Assembly (NCBI GenBank): GCA_036971475.1
Contig: JBAIZL010000008.1
Span: 8,800,263-8,864,262, forward strand
Length of the DNA stretch: 64,000 bases
Direction of reading: 5' to 3'
DNA from: Prosapia bicincta
Lineage: Eukaryota > Arthropoda > Insecta > Hemiptera > Cercopidae
In this document: in pieces, positions 47,330 to 58,992 of the stretch
How positions within the stretch are numbered: the stretch's first letter is position 1
Layout: each line of letters opens with the position of its first letter
Made by a program: the position numbers and the translations under genes
Notes under the pieces: generated by a model
The model's input: the letters and a program-made list of their open reading frames with translations, nothing else
Told to the model about the DNA's origin: nothing
Databases searched by the model: none

Positions 47330-48340
47330 ATGTATAATGCCATATGTTTTTAAATATATATGAGTGAATTTACGAAATATTGAATAAAGTAAGTATAAGT
47401 TATTCATTTTTAAAATACCGGTTCTGTAGAAAAGTATTACATTGAAATATTATAAATAATAATAATATATATATACACATACACTCTCTATTTAGAGAGT
47501 CTTTAAATAACCTCCAAAAATGAGAACCCCTAACTAATAGTTCTCGAAAATCGACTAGTAAATAAACTAAGATTATTTTTCAAGTACAATAAAGTGTAAG
47601 TGATACGTAAACACAAGAAAACAGTGTTGCAAGGTTATACACATATACATATTGCTTCCATTATATGTACTTATACAAGAATCTTATTTGACATTTATGG
47701 CAATTCGTTAATTATAATTTGGCAAATCGTTAATTTGTTCAGTAAAACGTTGACTAAGTTATATGTTGTAACAAAATTCTTTATAAACGCGTGAGCAAAA
47801 ATATTTTTTAATAATACTATATCTAAGTAGGAATTTTTTCTGTTGTCTGTGTATCAATGCATACAGACCAAAAGAGTTCTAAATAAAAGAAAAGTTCTTT
47901 AGGTTTTATTTTAATCTGTGTACATACATACACTTACACTACGTACTTTTCCCACGTGTTTTAACAAGCCAGAACTATAAATATATAAACAATTGTTTTA
48001 TCCTGATTAATTTAAATAGGTAAGCTATTTGCTTTTTAAATACGCTATATTAATTTAGAATTAAATATTTGAATTTCTAGAATATTTTTAATATGAAACT
48101 CAGGATGTGTGTAGTTAATTTGAAAATCCCTCATTTGTTACCCATAAATAATATTGATAATAGGGATTATTATTTAATATAAAGCTTTCAGAATTTAAGA
48201 AAATGTGTAAAGAATTAGTTAGATAACAAGTAAAGTACTAATCTTAAATTACAAGTAATGTAAGAAGAAAAATATCAATTTGAGATTAGCTTATTACCAG
48301 AATCTGAAGTAACCAAATATAAAACTCGTTATTTTGGTAA
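47330..48340. other. AT-rich DNA, no recognised feature
   Basis: No gene; short AGAG palindrome CTCTCTATTTAGAGAG at 47485-47500. Confidence 0.4.
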
Positions 48341-48344
48341 TTAT

Positions 48345-48560
48345 TGATATCAGAGACTACCGGTCCGAACCGCGAAATTTTTTTCCTGATCAATTTGACC
48401 TTGCTGAACACATCTGAAGTTTTTTTACTGTAAACACATAAACATTTTTAAAAAATAACCTAACCTAACCTGACTTTTGTGCTTACTAACGCTCCGATCG
48501 ACGAAATGTTTTATTTCTTGATAGATTATACTTTGCTCAACACGAATCTGAAGTTATTTT
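48345..48560. repeat. Fragment of 49/57-kb repeat family
   Basis: ACTACCGGTCCGAACCGCGA through CCTGATCAATTTGACCTTGC, then TAACCTAACCTAACCTG. It is the reverse complement of the right part of 49750-49970. The (CCTAA)3 stretch equals three units of the insect telomere repeat but is part of this interspersed family. Confidence 0.65.
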
Positions 48561-48715
48561 GGTAATTATATAGACGTGCGACTACCGCTATTTTCGTCAT
48601 ATTCTATTACTTTTCTTATGTATTTTTACGTCCTAGACACAAATCCAATTAAAATATACCTATGAAGTATCGTCATGATAGATTTGGTTGTAATTTTCTG
48701 CATCGGCAATAAGTC

Positions 48716-48900
48716 TGGTAATCCCTTACTACACCGGCCCTATACAATATTTTGGATTATTGTTCAAAAGCACAAAAAGGTACGATCTCTACAACAACAA
48801 CAAAATTTCTTTCGGGAAAGTTACTTTTTCGTACCTTTTCGTGCTTTTGAACAGTAATCCAAAATATCATATAGGGCCGGTGTAGTAAAGGATTACCATA
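48716..48900. mobile_element. Small foldback element
   Basis: Arms of about 70 bases (GGTAATCCCTTACTACACCG, GCCCTATACAATATTTTGGA) are inverted around a ~40-base loop and nested in the 48.6-51-kb repeat zone. No ORF. Confidence 0.8.
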
Positions 48901-49027
48901 AGGGAATAAAATCATTGTCAAAGCAACGCTTCTCTGTGCGTATGTGTTAGTTGAATATATACTTTGTAGATTCTTTATCAACTATCTATAGTAGTAATGT
49001 AAAAATATTTACCAAAATTACAACCAA

Positions 49028-49990
49028 ATCTATCCTGACTGAATACTTCTTAAGTTTACTTTAATATAGGTAGATAATAAAGTTGAATAAAATTATTACC
49101 AAATCTATCCTGACTGGATACTTCGTAGGTATATAGTAATGTTGTATAAAATTACAAATCTAGACGTAGTGCAGTGCACTGTAGCTACTGCGTGCCCGGT
49201 TCACGCTATAGGCCTACATACCATTACAACCTAACATTTAAAATGTGAAAAAAGCAACTTTCCGTATTTTCCGCAAAAAGTTGATAATCGTGTTCTACAC
49301 ATTAAAACAAGTAATTTTAAAACAAAAAAAATTAGAACCAACATCATTAAGACTATATTTTAAAATCACAGCACCAGCGACGGTAAAAATGCTGAAGCTC
49401 GGCGCCATACGTTATCTTGGGAAATTGTATAACACCACCAAATAGGACGATATCCACAAGAATTTTATTTTTATTAAAGTAGGAAAGTTACTTTTTTTCA
49501 ATTTAAAATAGGGTAAAAATTCAGCGCGGATGTAGAAGTTGTAAATAGGCGCGGAGTGATACAAATGCTTCTTGATGTTACAACTGTATTTCCATGTATA
49601 AAATTTAAACCAAATCTAATCTGACTTGACACTTTATAGGTATATTTTAATATAGGTATACAGTATTGTATAAATTTAAAACCAAATCTATCCTAACTGG
49701 AGAAGTTGTTAAATAACATAAGAAAAGTAAAAGAATGATGAAAATAGCCATAGTCGCTCGTCTATATAATTACCGTTATTTTTAACGGCAAACATATTAA
49801 ACTAAGAAAACTAGGTCAGGTTAGGTTAGGTTAAAATGTTATTATTATTTAAATGTGTTTGCAGTAAAAGAAATTTCAGATTCAAGTACAGCAAGGTCAA
49901 ACTGATTCGAAAAAAAAATTTGCCGATCGGAGTGGTAGTCGCTGATCTTAATAATTACCATTATTTTACTGTAGGCTGTATTATTTGTTT
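49028..49990. repeat. Interspersed repeat, copy 1
   Basis: This copy consists of subrepeats of the type CTATCCTGACTGGATACTTC, GTAATGTTGTATAAAATTAC (49028, 49095, 49610, 49680). They are followed by GTAGTGCAGTGCACTGTAGC, TCACGCTATAGGCCTACATA and the end GATCGGAGTGGTAGTCGCTG. The order matches 57060-57500. Related subrepeats appear at 48645 and 50440-50890. No transposase; class unknown. Confidence 0.7.
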
Positions 49991-49999
49991 CCATTTCAA

Positions 50000-51000
50000 C
50001 TTTGTTATAAACAAATAAAACTATGTCTACACCCCATAATTGTAGGATAAAAAATAACTTCACTTCAAGGTATCTCAAAGTTAAGTTGGTCCAACTTCTT
50101 ACTTCGTATATTCAGAGGAGCAATAATTAAGGGTATAAGAATATGTTTGGTAAATGTTCTGTTTAGTCACGTGAGCGATTTCAGATTAACAATTTTACCG
50201 GCTGATGCAGAAACTCGTAATGAATATTAAAAAAAATTATCACATCCCCATCCCTCTATGGTCACCTAAAACTTTGAAAAAAATCAATGTTTTTCCGTGA
50301 AACTAGCATAATGCCTCAAAAATTATTTATGTTATTATTTACTTTTTTTATTAATTTTCTATCACATTTTAGTTGGGAGTACGTATTTGGGCTCGCAGTA
50401 GCAACAGTGCAAAAATAGACTTGTCTAGACATGAATATACCTATAAAGCATCCAGTTAGAATCGATTAGTTTGAAATTCAGGTATAATTGTTTTTGCTAA
50501 AATCGTACACTTGGGCATGGGAAATAAATACTGTGATTTTATACAACATTACTATATACCTTTATTAAAATATATACTAAACAATCTACACGTGTAAGGT
50601 AATTTTACCAGCCAGTGCAGAAACTCATAACGTAAATTTTATTCTAGGTACATAGTAATAATTAAACAACAATATCCCTGCCTACAAATATTTAAACACC
50701 CTTTTTTTGTTTGTAAGGTTCATGTTTGTAACCTTCTGATTATGTGAACAGTGTTAGCGAAATGTACATCAAGGGTGAATACATATTTGTATCACGGGTT
50801 ATTGTTGTTTAATTATTATAATGCTACTGTGCTCTGTATAGATTTTGTACATAGTAATGTTGTATAAAATTACAACCAAATATACCTTTTAAACAAGAAT
50901 CAGGTCATGCAATATGTCTTATTAACTTCAAATACTCTTGAATTTTGTAGTTCATTACGTTTGATGAAACTTAAGTAAAAACTTTTATATAAATGATTAT
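50000..51000. other. Degenerate repeat zone
   Basis: Scattered subrepeats of the 49-kb family (ATAGTAATGTTGTATAAAAT at 50853). No gene. Confidence 0.5.
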
Positions 51001-51025
51001 CCGAACCTCTATTTTTTTAAAAATC

Positions 51026-51894
51026 TTACTGAAACAGAATTTTTTTGATCCCTCCGTGGTGATCTTCATCAGTTTCTAAATTTTCTGCTTGGAATTGTTG
51101 TTGGGTTAAACGGTAATGGTTTTAAAGGCAGGTTTTCAATAGTGTCAAAGAATATATATAATTTGTATTAGGTCCGTTTGTTTAATATGTTTGAATTTTG
51201 TGTGTTTGTAAATTTCATACTGTTCTAGTGTGTTGAGATGTGGTCCTTTTTTTGATGTATAAGATTTCTAGGTTATGATTAATGTCTGTGTATATGTACC
51301 CTGTTTCATTTAGATGACTATTGAATGCTGAGTCGGTGTTATGTTTGGAGATTTTATGTGTTGTTTGGCTCTTTGTTCGTAGCTGCAACCTGTTTGCCAA
51401 ATGTAGTTTTTTTTGCAGTTTGTACAGTTTAATTTGTACATGCCTGGTCCTTGTAATTTATCTTTGTTGTTGGCTTTGTGATGTATTTTGTTTTGCAGTT
51501 TGTTATTAGTTTTAAATACTATTTTGTATCCTGTTTTTTAAAATGTGTGGGCCAATTTATTTGTTGTTCTGTTTATGTATGGTATTGTGATAAATTTGTT
51601 TTCCCTGCCTGTAGTGTTGACTTTGGTATTTTTTTTTTTTTATACTGTGCCATAGTTTGTCTATTATTGTGTTGTATCCATTTGTGTATGCTAAATGTTT
51701 AAAGGTATCTAATTCTTTTTTAATATTTTCTGTGGTCATTGGTACTTCCTTGAGTCTGTGTGGCATGGATCTTAAAGAAGCGTGTTTGTGTTGGATAGGG
51801 TGGTTTGAGGTGTTATGGATAAGTGTGTCTGTTGTTTTGTGTTTCCTGTATATGTTGAAGCTGTGTTTTGTGTTTGGCTTTTTGTTATGGTCCG
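51026..51894 (-). pseudogene. Decayed PLE: RT tail, GIY-YIG, 3' hairpin
   Basis: Read on the minus strand from 51894, a PLE thumb segment (KHKTQLQHIQETQNNRHTYP type) leads to KELDTFKHLAYTNGYNTII (ORF 51557-51766). Next come a GIY-YIG strand GMYKLNCTNCKK near 51440 and LEQYEIYKHTKFKHIKQT near 51190-51240. Several frameshifts and stops interrupt it. The tail has CTGATGAA, GATCACCACGGAGGGATC, AAAAA at 51041-51072. Same family as 35442-35830. RT catalytic motifs are absent (5'-truncated). Confidence 0.78.
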
Positions 51895-52354
51895 GATAGT
51901 CATAAACTAATGTAAAAGTTATTAATTAAAAATACCGCTTAAAGTTCGTAAAATTTAAAACATCCTGAGTATAGCAACACATATAAAACAGTAAATGCTT
52001 CTTTTATTTCACTATATTACTATACCCATGTAGTACAATATACCTTCAAAGAATCCATTTAAAATAGATGTTATCAAGGATAACTAAAAGTAACATTTAA
52101 ATCGGGAAATGACTCAACACACATAAACCTATAAATTTTTATTCACAACAGTAGACAAACTTTACCATGCTAACTTTTATCACTGATGTCTTGTTCAATG
52201 ACATTTCGTAAACTCTATCTTTATTATAGCATCTAATTTTCATATCCGGATACTTTGTACTTATATTTTGATAAGTTATTTTGTTATGTATTGTAACATA
52301 GTGTGATTATTTAACAAACAAAAATTATAAATAAACAAATTATTAACTGCATAC

Positions 52355-52475
52355 GAACTCACAAATTAATATACTTTATTATCATATCTTTTCCACTGAC
52401 TTATGTCATCATCATTAGTGACACTACTGCAAATTTACAGCTGCAACTAAATAGATGACGCATAGCACATCTAAT
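52355..52475. repeat. Second copy of the 24.5-kb dispersed repeat
   Basis: ATATACTTTATTATCATA, CACTGACTTATGTCATCATC, ACAGCTGCAACT correspond in order to 24500-24600. Confidence 0.6.
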
Positions 52476-52767
52476 TTATACATAAAGGTTAGAACCAGAT
52501 CTAGGAGTGGCCAGAACTACAATCACGTCTCGGTTTAAATAGAAAGTTTTAGAATAAATAGAAAAAAACTTAAAAAATAATATTTATAAGAATTCCAATA
52601 CAAGAATAACAATTACATTTTGAAAAATATCCTTTACTTTAAAAACAAGAAGATTGTTGACAAAATTTTTATTAAAATAATATAGAATTCTGAATTGGCC
52701 CTGATTCATTATTAACAATTACATTTCTAATTCTATTTATAAATAAGGTTTCCCAAGGTATCCTCAG

Positions 52768-53932
52768 TTGGGTATAAATAATAATATAATACAACTACTA
52801 CAGAGCCAACTGAGAAATACCACAGAACGATCAAAAAACTTATTAATACATCGAAATAAATTACCAGCAAAAACAAAAGGGGAATCCATTGGGAGGCCAT
52901 CTTTCTGTGTGTCTATCTCAGGCATCCTAGCAGAAATATTCCTACACCACATCGAACAACAATATATTCTACAGAACAATAACCACACACATAAAATAAT
53001 TTACTACCGTAGATATGTAGACGACATTTTAATATTATACAATGGCAACAAACGGCAAATCAAACAACTACATAATTACATTAATACCATACACCAAAAC
53101 CTCACATTTACTCTCGAATTAGAAGAAAACAATAGAATAAACTTTCTTGATCTTAATATTACCAAACACAACACTAGACACAATTTCAAAATATACAGAA
53201 AACCAACAACTACAGATATGGTCATACATAATACATCTAATCACCCCTCACAGCACAAACACGCTGCATTTAATCATATGTTACACCGCCTAATAAATAT
53301 ACCAACGCTACAGAAAGACTACGATGAAGAACTTAATACCATAAAATACATCGCTCAACAAAACGGCTACCGACACTCACTCATAGACAACTTACTCAGG
53401 AAAATAAAACATAAACACCATCAAACAGCCACACAAACACGCCACACAAAATAGCTTCCACATTCAAAAAACTCCATTACCAAATATCCTACAAGACAAC
53501 AAACACTCTAAGAAAACATATACAACCTTTTCAAAAAGAAACTGACACATACAAACTCTCAGGTATTTACAAATTAACTTGCAACGATTGTCCCAATTAT
53601 TACATCAGCCAACCGGCAGGTCATTCTGTACATGCTTCGATGAACACACCCCTCAAACAAAACAAACAAACCCTAAATCCAGCTACGCAAAACACCTAAA
53701 TAACACCCATACCAACATACACACTAATTTAAATGTTCTACACACATTAAAACAGAGTAAAAAACTAACAACCTTAGAAAAATATGAAATATACAAACAC
53801 TACGCAACAGACAAGGAAAATATATTAAATGACCACACACTCTTTGAAACCAATAGCCTCTTCCAATGCATTACACAAAACGCCGACAACTCACCCACTG
53901 TCATAAATCCAACTCTGTCATACCGTTTGTAA
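52768..53932 (+). pseudogene. Decayed PLE: RT with YVDD, thumb and GIY-YIG
   Basis: The plus-strand frame of 228 codons begins inside the RT fingers/palm. It shows SISGILAEIFLHHIEQ (RT motif 4 region), YRRYVDDILILY (catalytic YVDD) and INFLDLNI. The PLE-specific thumb IYRKPTTTDMVIHNTSNHPS follows, then a TAG at 53452. The GIY-YIG domain follows in other frames: GIYKLTCNDCPNYYI from 53562, a one-base shift near 53600, then RFDEH-like and LEKYEIYKHYAT to TAA 53930. The catalytic YVDD is intact but the ORF is broken at least twice and lacks the N-terminus. Confidence 0.88.
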
Positions 53933-53939
53933 AGAGCCA

Positions 53940-54300
53940 AAAACCACTAGTAGAGGGTTAGCTTCATAAATGGAACGATCGTTTTGAAACACGTCAGCAA
54001 GTAAGCAATTACGTATTCACTTAGTTTAGTAGTTTAAATTTAGTTTAATCAGTGAATTCAAGATGATTACATCAAGAAACTTCAACTATTATTAATTATT
54101 GCATAACTAGATGAATACTTTAGAGATATTGCTTTCTGACAAGTTTCAAAACAATTGTTTCATACGAAACTCTGTAGAGGGTTAGCTTCGTAAATAAGAC
54201 GATTGTTTCGAAACTCGTCAGCAAGTAAGCTCTAAAGTATTCATCTAGTTATGCATTAATTACGTTTAGTTTAATCAGTGATTCAAGATGATTACAAGCA
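53940..54300. repeat. Duplicated PLE-tail-like segment
   Basis: AGAGGGTTAGCTTCATAAAT, GGAACGATCGTTTTGAAACA, CGTCAGCAAGTAAGC at 53953-54006 recurs with changes at 54175-54232. Each is followed by TTTAGTTTAATCAGTGA and AAGATGATTACA. A related piece sits inverted at about 880-1040. The hairpin AACGATCGTT plus TGAAACACGTC fits the shared motif loosely. Confidence 0.6.
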
Positions 54301-54309
54301 AATTTATTA

Positions 54310-55415
54310 AAAAAGGAATATTATTTACTTCTTAACAAATTTTAAATGTATAAAAATTCCACAAGTTTTTAAGGAAAAATTCACTCAACTATTCTCTATT
54401 GAAACAAAATATTTTTTTTTAATAATTTTATTCAACTTTTTATTATAAAACTCAATTGTGCACTAAAAACACTGAACTAGGAACTACTCACTTAACAAAC
54501 ATATATTTAGGCCTATGGGAATACTTGTTAACATCACCAAACTAGGGATGAAGACTGAACAACATGGGGTGCAGTAGGTATTAGTGTGAAGGTTGATAGC
54601 CTTGTTACTATAGAGCACATGAGCCCACGAGTTTTGCTAACACATTCAATTACTTGCTTTATTGGATTGGGCTAAAACAAGCTGGATTTCACCCCAAATT
54701 ATTTGTTTTTATTTATTATTTATAAAATAAATAATGTACAGTTATTGAATAATTGTTTTTTTTTTATTTCTTACACAATTTTTTAATTTATGATGGTGTG
54801 TTTCTTACAAGTAAATTAATTGATAAGATCAAATTTTGTCATCAACCTTCTAGTATAAAATTGTAAAAAAATGTTAGTATGTTACATTTTTCTGTAAGAA
54901 CCCATTATGAAACATACACTATCAATTAACCACTATAGACAAAGACTATTTGAGAATTGTTTATTTTGAAATTGGTGTAAAGGTTTTATTATGACCGCTG
55001 TAGTGTTATACGTTTTTTAAAGGTATTGAAAAGTACTGCACGATAACAACAACTCCCTCTTCTTTCTAAATTGATTAGAGTAGTTTGAAGTTTCGCAAAC
55101 TGGTCAATTATGAACATTTTTTGGAAACTTAAACGTGGCGTAATTTTAAAATCAGTAGAGTTAAGAAAGTTAAAAATATTGTAGTATAGAAATATTATTA
55201 ATATAGTTCTATTAGAAATATTATAGTTATCATTTAATATTTTTAATTTATGAGGTATAAATCAGTATAAAGAAGAAAAATGCACTAACACTACTATTGA
55301 AAAGGTATCACTTTTCTTTTCTTTTTATTCTTCTTGTTATAAATAATTATGAAATAGTTTTTTTTTATGTGTTTAATTATACTTACGTTTTTAATATAAA
55401 TGATACTGAAAACTG
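54310..55415. other. AT-rich DNA upstream of Lys-rich gene exons
   Basis: No exon with matching phase recognised. A first exon of the downstream gene may be hidden here but is not supported. Confidence 0.4.
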
Positions 55416-55424
55416 TTGTTACAG

Positions 55425-55606
55425 GACAAAATGAAAATTAAATCACAAACCAATAGGGATCCAACAACAGTGAAAAAGAAGAAAACAAATAAAATGTTTA
55501 CTGAAAAAAAAGATACTATAAATTTTGGATCTATTATCACACCAAATAGTGGGGGTATTTCTAAGAAGAAACAAAAAAATTCTTTAAAAAAAGAAAAAAT
55601 AAACTT
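55425..55606 (+). CDS. Exon of uncharacterised Lys-rich gene
   Basis: The exon follows AACTGTTGTTACAG and ends at AAACTT|GTAAGTAAT. It starts in phase 0 (DKMKIKSQTNRDPTT) and ends in phase 2 after 60 codons. It is strongly basic, with Lys clusters (VKKKKTNK, SKKKQKNSLKKEK), typical of nuclear or nucleolar proteins. The phase-2 end matches the start of the exon at 56565, which supports both. Family not recognised. It could begin at ATG 55431 if this is the first coding exon. Confidence 0.62.
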
Positions 55607-56564
55607 GTAAGTAATTAATATCTATGCATTTTTTAAAATAAGAATCTATATATATTTATTTGCATGTGTCTGACCTGAAACATTACATTCCAGTTCTAAT
55701 ACATCTCCAATCCTGTTGTAACGAAATCGCCGGGACTGAGAAAAACATTTTTGTTATAACAAAACATAAATTAATTGTTACAATTCTGTACTTCAATGCA
55801 TTAAATAATTTTTTTTTTTTTTTATAGAAGTTAATATCGTTGAAGTAGAATGGTTGAAAATAAGCTGAATACACATTATTTAATAGCACTTTTTAATTTA
55901 ATTTGTTTGTAGGAGTAAACTTTGATATGGCAGATACTATTTTGCAGTAAAGTATGGAATAGTGAAAAAACTGCAATGGGGGAAAACTATTTTCTTCTAT
56001 TTAAAACATGAACTTAATTTTAAGGTTTATTTCTAAAAACACCTTATTTTTTACTGCAATTTGTTTGTAGTTTTGTTTATTAAAATTACTTGTTTAACAA
56101 AATAACAAATTTGAAAAATAGTAAAATCTATATTTGTATACTTCAGTAAATACAATTGAGAATCATTTTTTAATATTTTAACTTCTTGATATTTCATAAC
56201 TTAGATAAAATGAAACTCATGTCAAACTCTCATGATGTTTATTTACTATAATTATTAATTTATTGAAATTAAAAATTAACTTATATGGAAAGAAATTATT
56301 TTTTTAAAATTAAGCATTAGCTACAGGCTTTAAGATAGAAAAGGTTAAACATCATGAAGAATATAATAATTTGAAAACTTGCTGAATATTCGATTGATTG
56401 GTTGGTTATATAAATTAAACAGTATTAAAATATAGTTATTTTAACAGTTCTATTCAATCAATAATTTTTATATAAACTAAGACTAACAAGCAACTATTAT
56501 ATTATAGATTCGATTATAAAACATTTAGGATTTCGATGTAGTAATTTTCTTTATTATTGATTAG

Positions 56565-56768
56565 AAATGGAGTTTCAAAGCTTGAAGATAATACGGCAGG
56601 GGAATTAATTAAATTAAGTCTTGCAAGTAACAAGAAAGAGGATAACCCAGTACATCCTATTTTTTTAAAGCATCGCCGTAATAATGAGGAACAAATTTCA
56701 AATGTAACAGTTCCAATGGACACCTTCATTTCTACAGGAAAGCAGAGCAATAAAAAAAACAAAACAAA
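56565..56768 (+). CDS. Second exon of uncharacterised Lys-rich gene
   Basis: The exon lies between TTATTATTGATTAG and GTAAGTATG, starting and ending in phase 2. Joined to the previous exon it continues in frame as NGVSKLEDNTAGELIKLS and then HPIFLKHRRNNEEQ, ending in a basic tail (GKQSNKKNKTK). The gene must continue beyond 56768, but the next kilobase holds only repeats and then PLE sequence, so its further exons lie outside or to the right of the insertions. Function unknown. Confidence 0.62.
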
Positions 56769-57059
56769 GTAAGTATGTAAAAATTTCTGGTAATTTTTTA
56801 AAAATGAAAACATTTACTACAGATGTAAAATTTTTAATTTTTCATTACTAGAATAAAATCTCAATTGTTCTTGTACAGACTATCTATGGGCATGAATGCT
56901 TTACAAGTTCCATACTATACAATGTACTCTTGATAGAAGTTATCTCTTCTATTTGTTTTGACAAGTTTTTGTATCTGCAGTCAGTGATATGTACATAATC
57001 TATGTGCATGCCCAGTGAATTGTACACTGCTTTCTTATCGAATAATTCTGGGGTATCCA

Positions 57060-57500
57060 CTATGATATTTTGTAGTGAAGTATCCTAACTGGATACTTCA
57101 TAGGTATATTTTAATATAGTAGTGTTGTATAAAATTACAACCAAATCTAAACGTAGTGCAGTGCACTGTAGCTACTGCGCCCAGTTCACGCTAGGCCTAC
57201 ATGCCATTACAGCCTAACATTTAAAATGAGAAAAAAGTAATTTTCCATATTTTCCGCAGAAAAAAAGTTGATATTCGTGTTCTACACATTAAAGCAAATA
57301 ATTTTAAAACAAAACAAAAATTTTTTAACCGTCATATTAAGACTATATTTTTACCCACTTAGGTTATATATGTATTTTTTTAAATGTGTTTGGAGTAAAA
57401 ACAAAACTTCAGAATCGTGTTCAGCAAGGTTAAATTGATCAGGAAAAAAATTTCTCCGATCGGAGCGGTAGTCGCTGATCTTAATATTTACCAGTATTTT
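57060..57500. repeat. Interspersed repeat, copy 2
   Basis: ATCCTAACTGGATACTTCAT, GTAGTGCAGTGCACTGTAGC, TCACGCTAGGCCTACATG and GATCGGAGCGGTAGTCGCTG match 49095-49970 in the same order, without the internal extra subrepeats. Confidence 0.75.
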
Positions 57501-57696
57501 TGTTAATAAGTGAATTATAGCTGAAAAACAAAGAGGGCTGTTGTGTTGATAATAAAAAAAAATTCAGGAATTGGATATTATTATAAAGTTAAATTCTTTG
57601 TGAAAAGGTATCTTTTCACAAGATACTTTGTGAAGTCAATTTCATAGAGTAAGAAAATTGTTAGGGAAGAGTGGTTGAGCTGGGATGACAATGATT

Positions 57697-57698
<2 letters not shown>

Positions 57699-57761
<63 letters not shown>
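57699..57761. repeat. (TA)n(TG)n microsatellite at PLE 3' end
   Basis: TA run followed by TG run, ending five bases before the 3' tail of the minus-strand PLE copy. Confidence 0.95.
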
Positions 57762-57766
57762 AAGCT

Positions 57767-58658
57767 AATATATTACTATTGTAAGTATTTTTATCCACCA
57801 TTAAGTGCAATAATTTTACCTTGAGTGATGAGGCACCTTTCGGTCACTTGACCATTGTCGAATCACTGATATTTTTCTGGTGTAGATGTTCGGTCCGTGA
57901 TATTGGTATTTGTTGACGTTACACGCACTTCCTCTTGATCTGTGTGTATGATGTTTTTATACAGTATGTCTTCTGTGTATGTTGTTTGTAGATTCATTAA
58001 ATTGTTGTGTATGTTTTTATAAATGTGGTATTTTTCTAGTGAGTTTAGTTCTATTGGGTTATTATTTATTTCAAGTATGGTTAGGTTATTTTCATAATTT
58101 GTTATTTCATGTTTATGTGATATTAGGTGTACTGCAACATTTGATACTTTTGAATTTTTGTTTTTGAATGCTCTATAATGTTCTTCAAATCTTATTTTAA
58201 ATGTTCTGGTTGTTTTTCCTATGTAGAAAGCGTTACAGTTGTTGCGTGTAATTTTGTAAATTCCTGATAGGTTATGTTTTTCTGAATTTGTTTTGTGGTT
58301 TGTGCTATTAAGATATTTTATTATTTTGTTGTTTGGTTTGTATGTTGGAGTGTAGTATTCTTTGTTGTATATATTTGTTATTTTTTCTATTTTGTTATTG
58401 GTGTATTTATATTTTAGGTAGATTTTTTTGTTTTCATTATTTTTGTGTTCCGGTTGTAGTGTTGTGTTGAGGTTAGGTTTTTTTGTGAATTTATTGTATA
58501 TATTTTTTATAATGTGTTTGTTGTATCCATTTTCTATTGCTATTTTTGTGATGTTATATAATTCTTCATTTAATTTTTGTTTGTTATCCTGTGTGTATTT
58601 TATTGCTTTATTTATCATGTTACTGTAAGTGTTAATTTTGTGTGTCCAGGGGTGGTTA
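57767..58658 (-). mobile_element. Inverted 5'-truncated PLE copy
   Basis: The minus-strand frame from 58658 begins at the RT thumb (NHPWTHKINTYSNMINK). It then contains an uninterrupted GIY-YIG domain: GIYKITRNNCNAFYIGKT with RFEEHYRAFKNKNSKVSN, then LNSLEKYHIYKNIHNNL. TGA at 57861-57863 lies within the hairpin-bearing tail. It is the same family as the plus-strand body to its right, joined head to head at 58659. Conserved Tyr (YIG) and Arg/Glu of the nuclease are present. RT palm is missing. The apparent extra N-terminus in the long minus ORF comes from the neighbouring pseudo-LTR read backwards. Confidence 0.85.
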
Positions 58659-58659
58659 C

Positions 58660-58992
58660 TCACTAGAAAAATACCACATTTATAAAAACATACACAACAA
58701 TTTAATGAATCTACAAACAACATACACAGAAGACATACTATATAAAAACATCATACACACAGATCAAGAGGAAGTGCGTGTAACGTCAACAAATACCAAT
58801 ATCACGGACCGAACATCTACACCAGAAAAATATCAGTGGTTTGACAATGGTCAAGTGACCGAAAGGTGCCTCATCACTCAAGGTAAAATTATTGCACTTA
58901 ATGGTGGATAAAATTACTGACAATAGTAATATATTAACTTCATAAAGTCAGTGTAACGGAAAAACAATGGATAACGTAAAATATCAAGAATT
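58660..58992 (+). mobile_element. Left pseudo-LTR of PLE
   Basis: 333 bases nearly identical to 61280-61612. They contain the last codons of the PLE ORF (LEKYHIYKNIHNN to TSTPEKYQ), the hairpin (TTGACAAT, GGTCA, AG, TGACC, GAAAGG) and AAGGTAAAATTATTGCACTT. They end with the start of the body (ATGGATAACGTAAAATATCA). This is the tandem arrangement known for Penelope elements. Confidence 0.88.

Noticed and set aside
48457..48474. Interstitial telomere (CCTAA)3
   Set aside because: Only three units, and the same stretch recurs in another copy of the interspersed family at 49811-49835. It belongs to that element.
58841..58868. Complete hammerhead ribozyme in the PLE pseudo-LTR
   Set aside because: The core reads TTGACAA instead of CTGANGA, with an extra base before the stem, so catalytic activity is not supported; kept only as a hammerhead-like hairpin.
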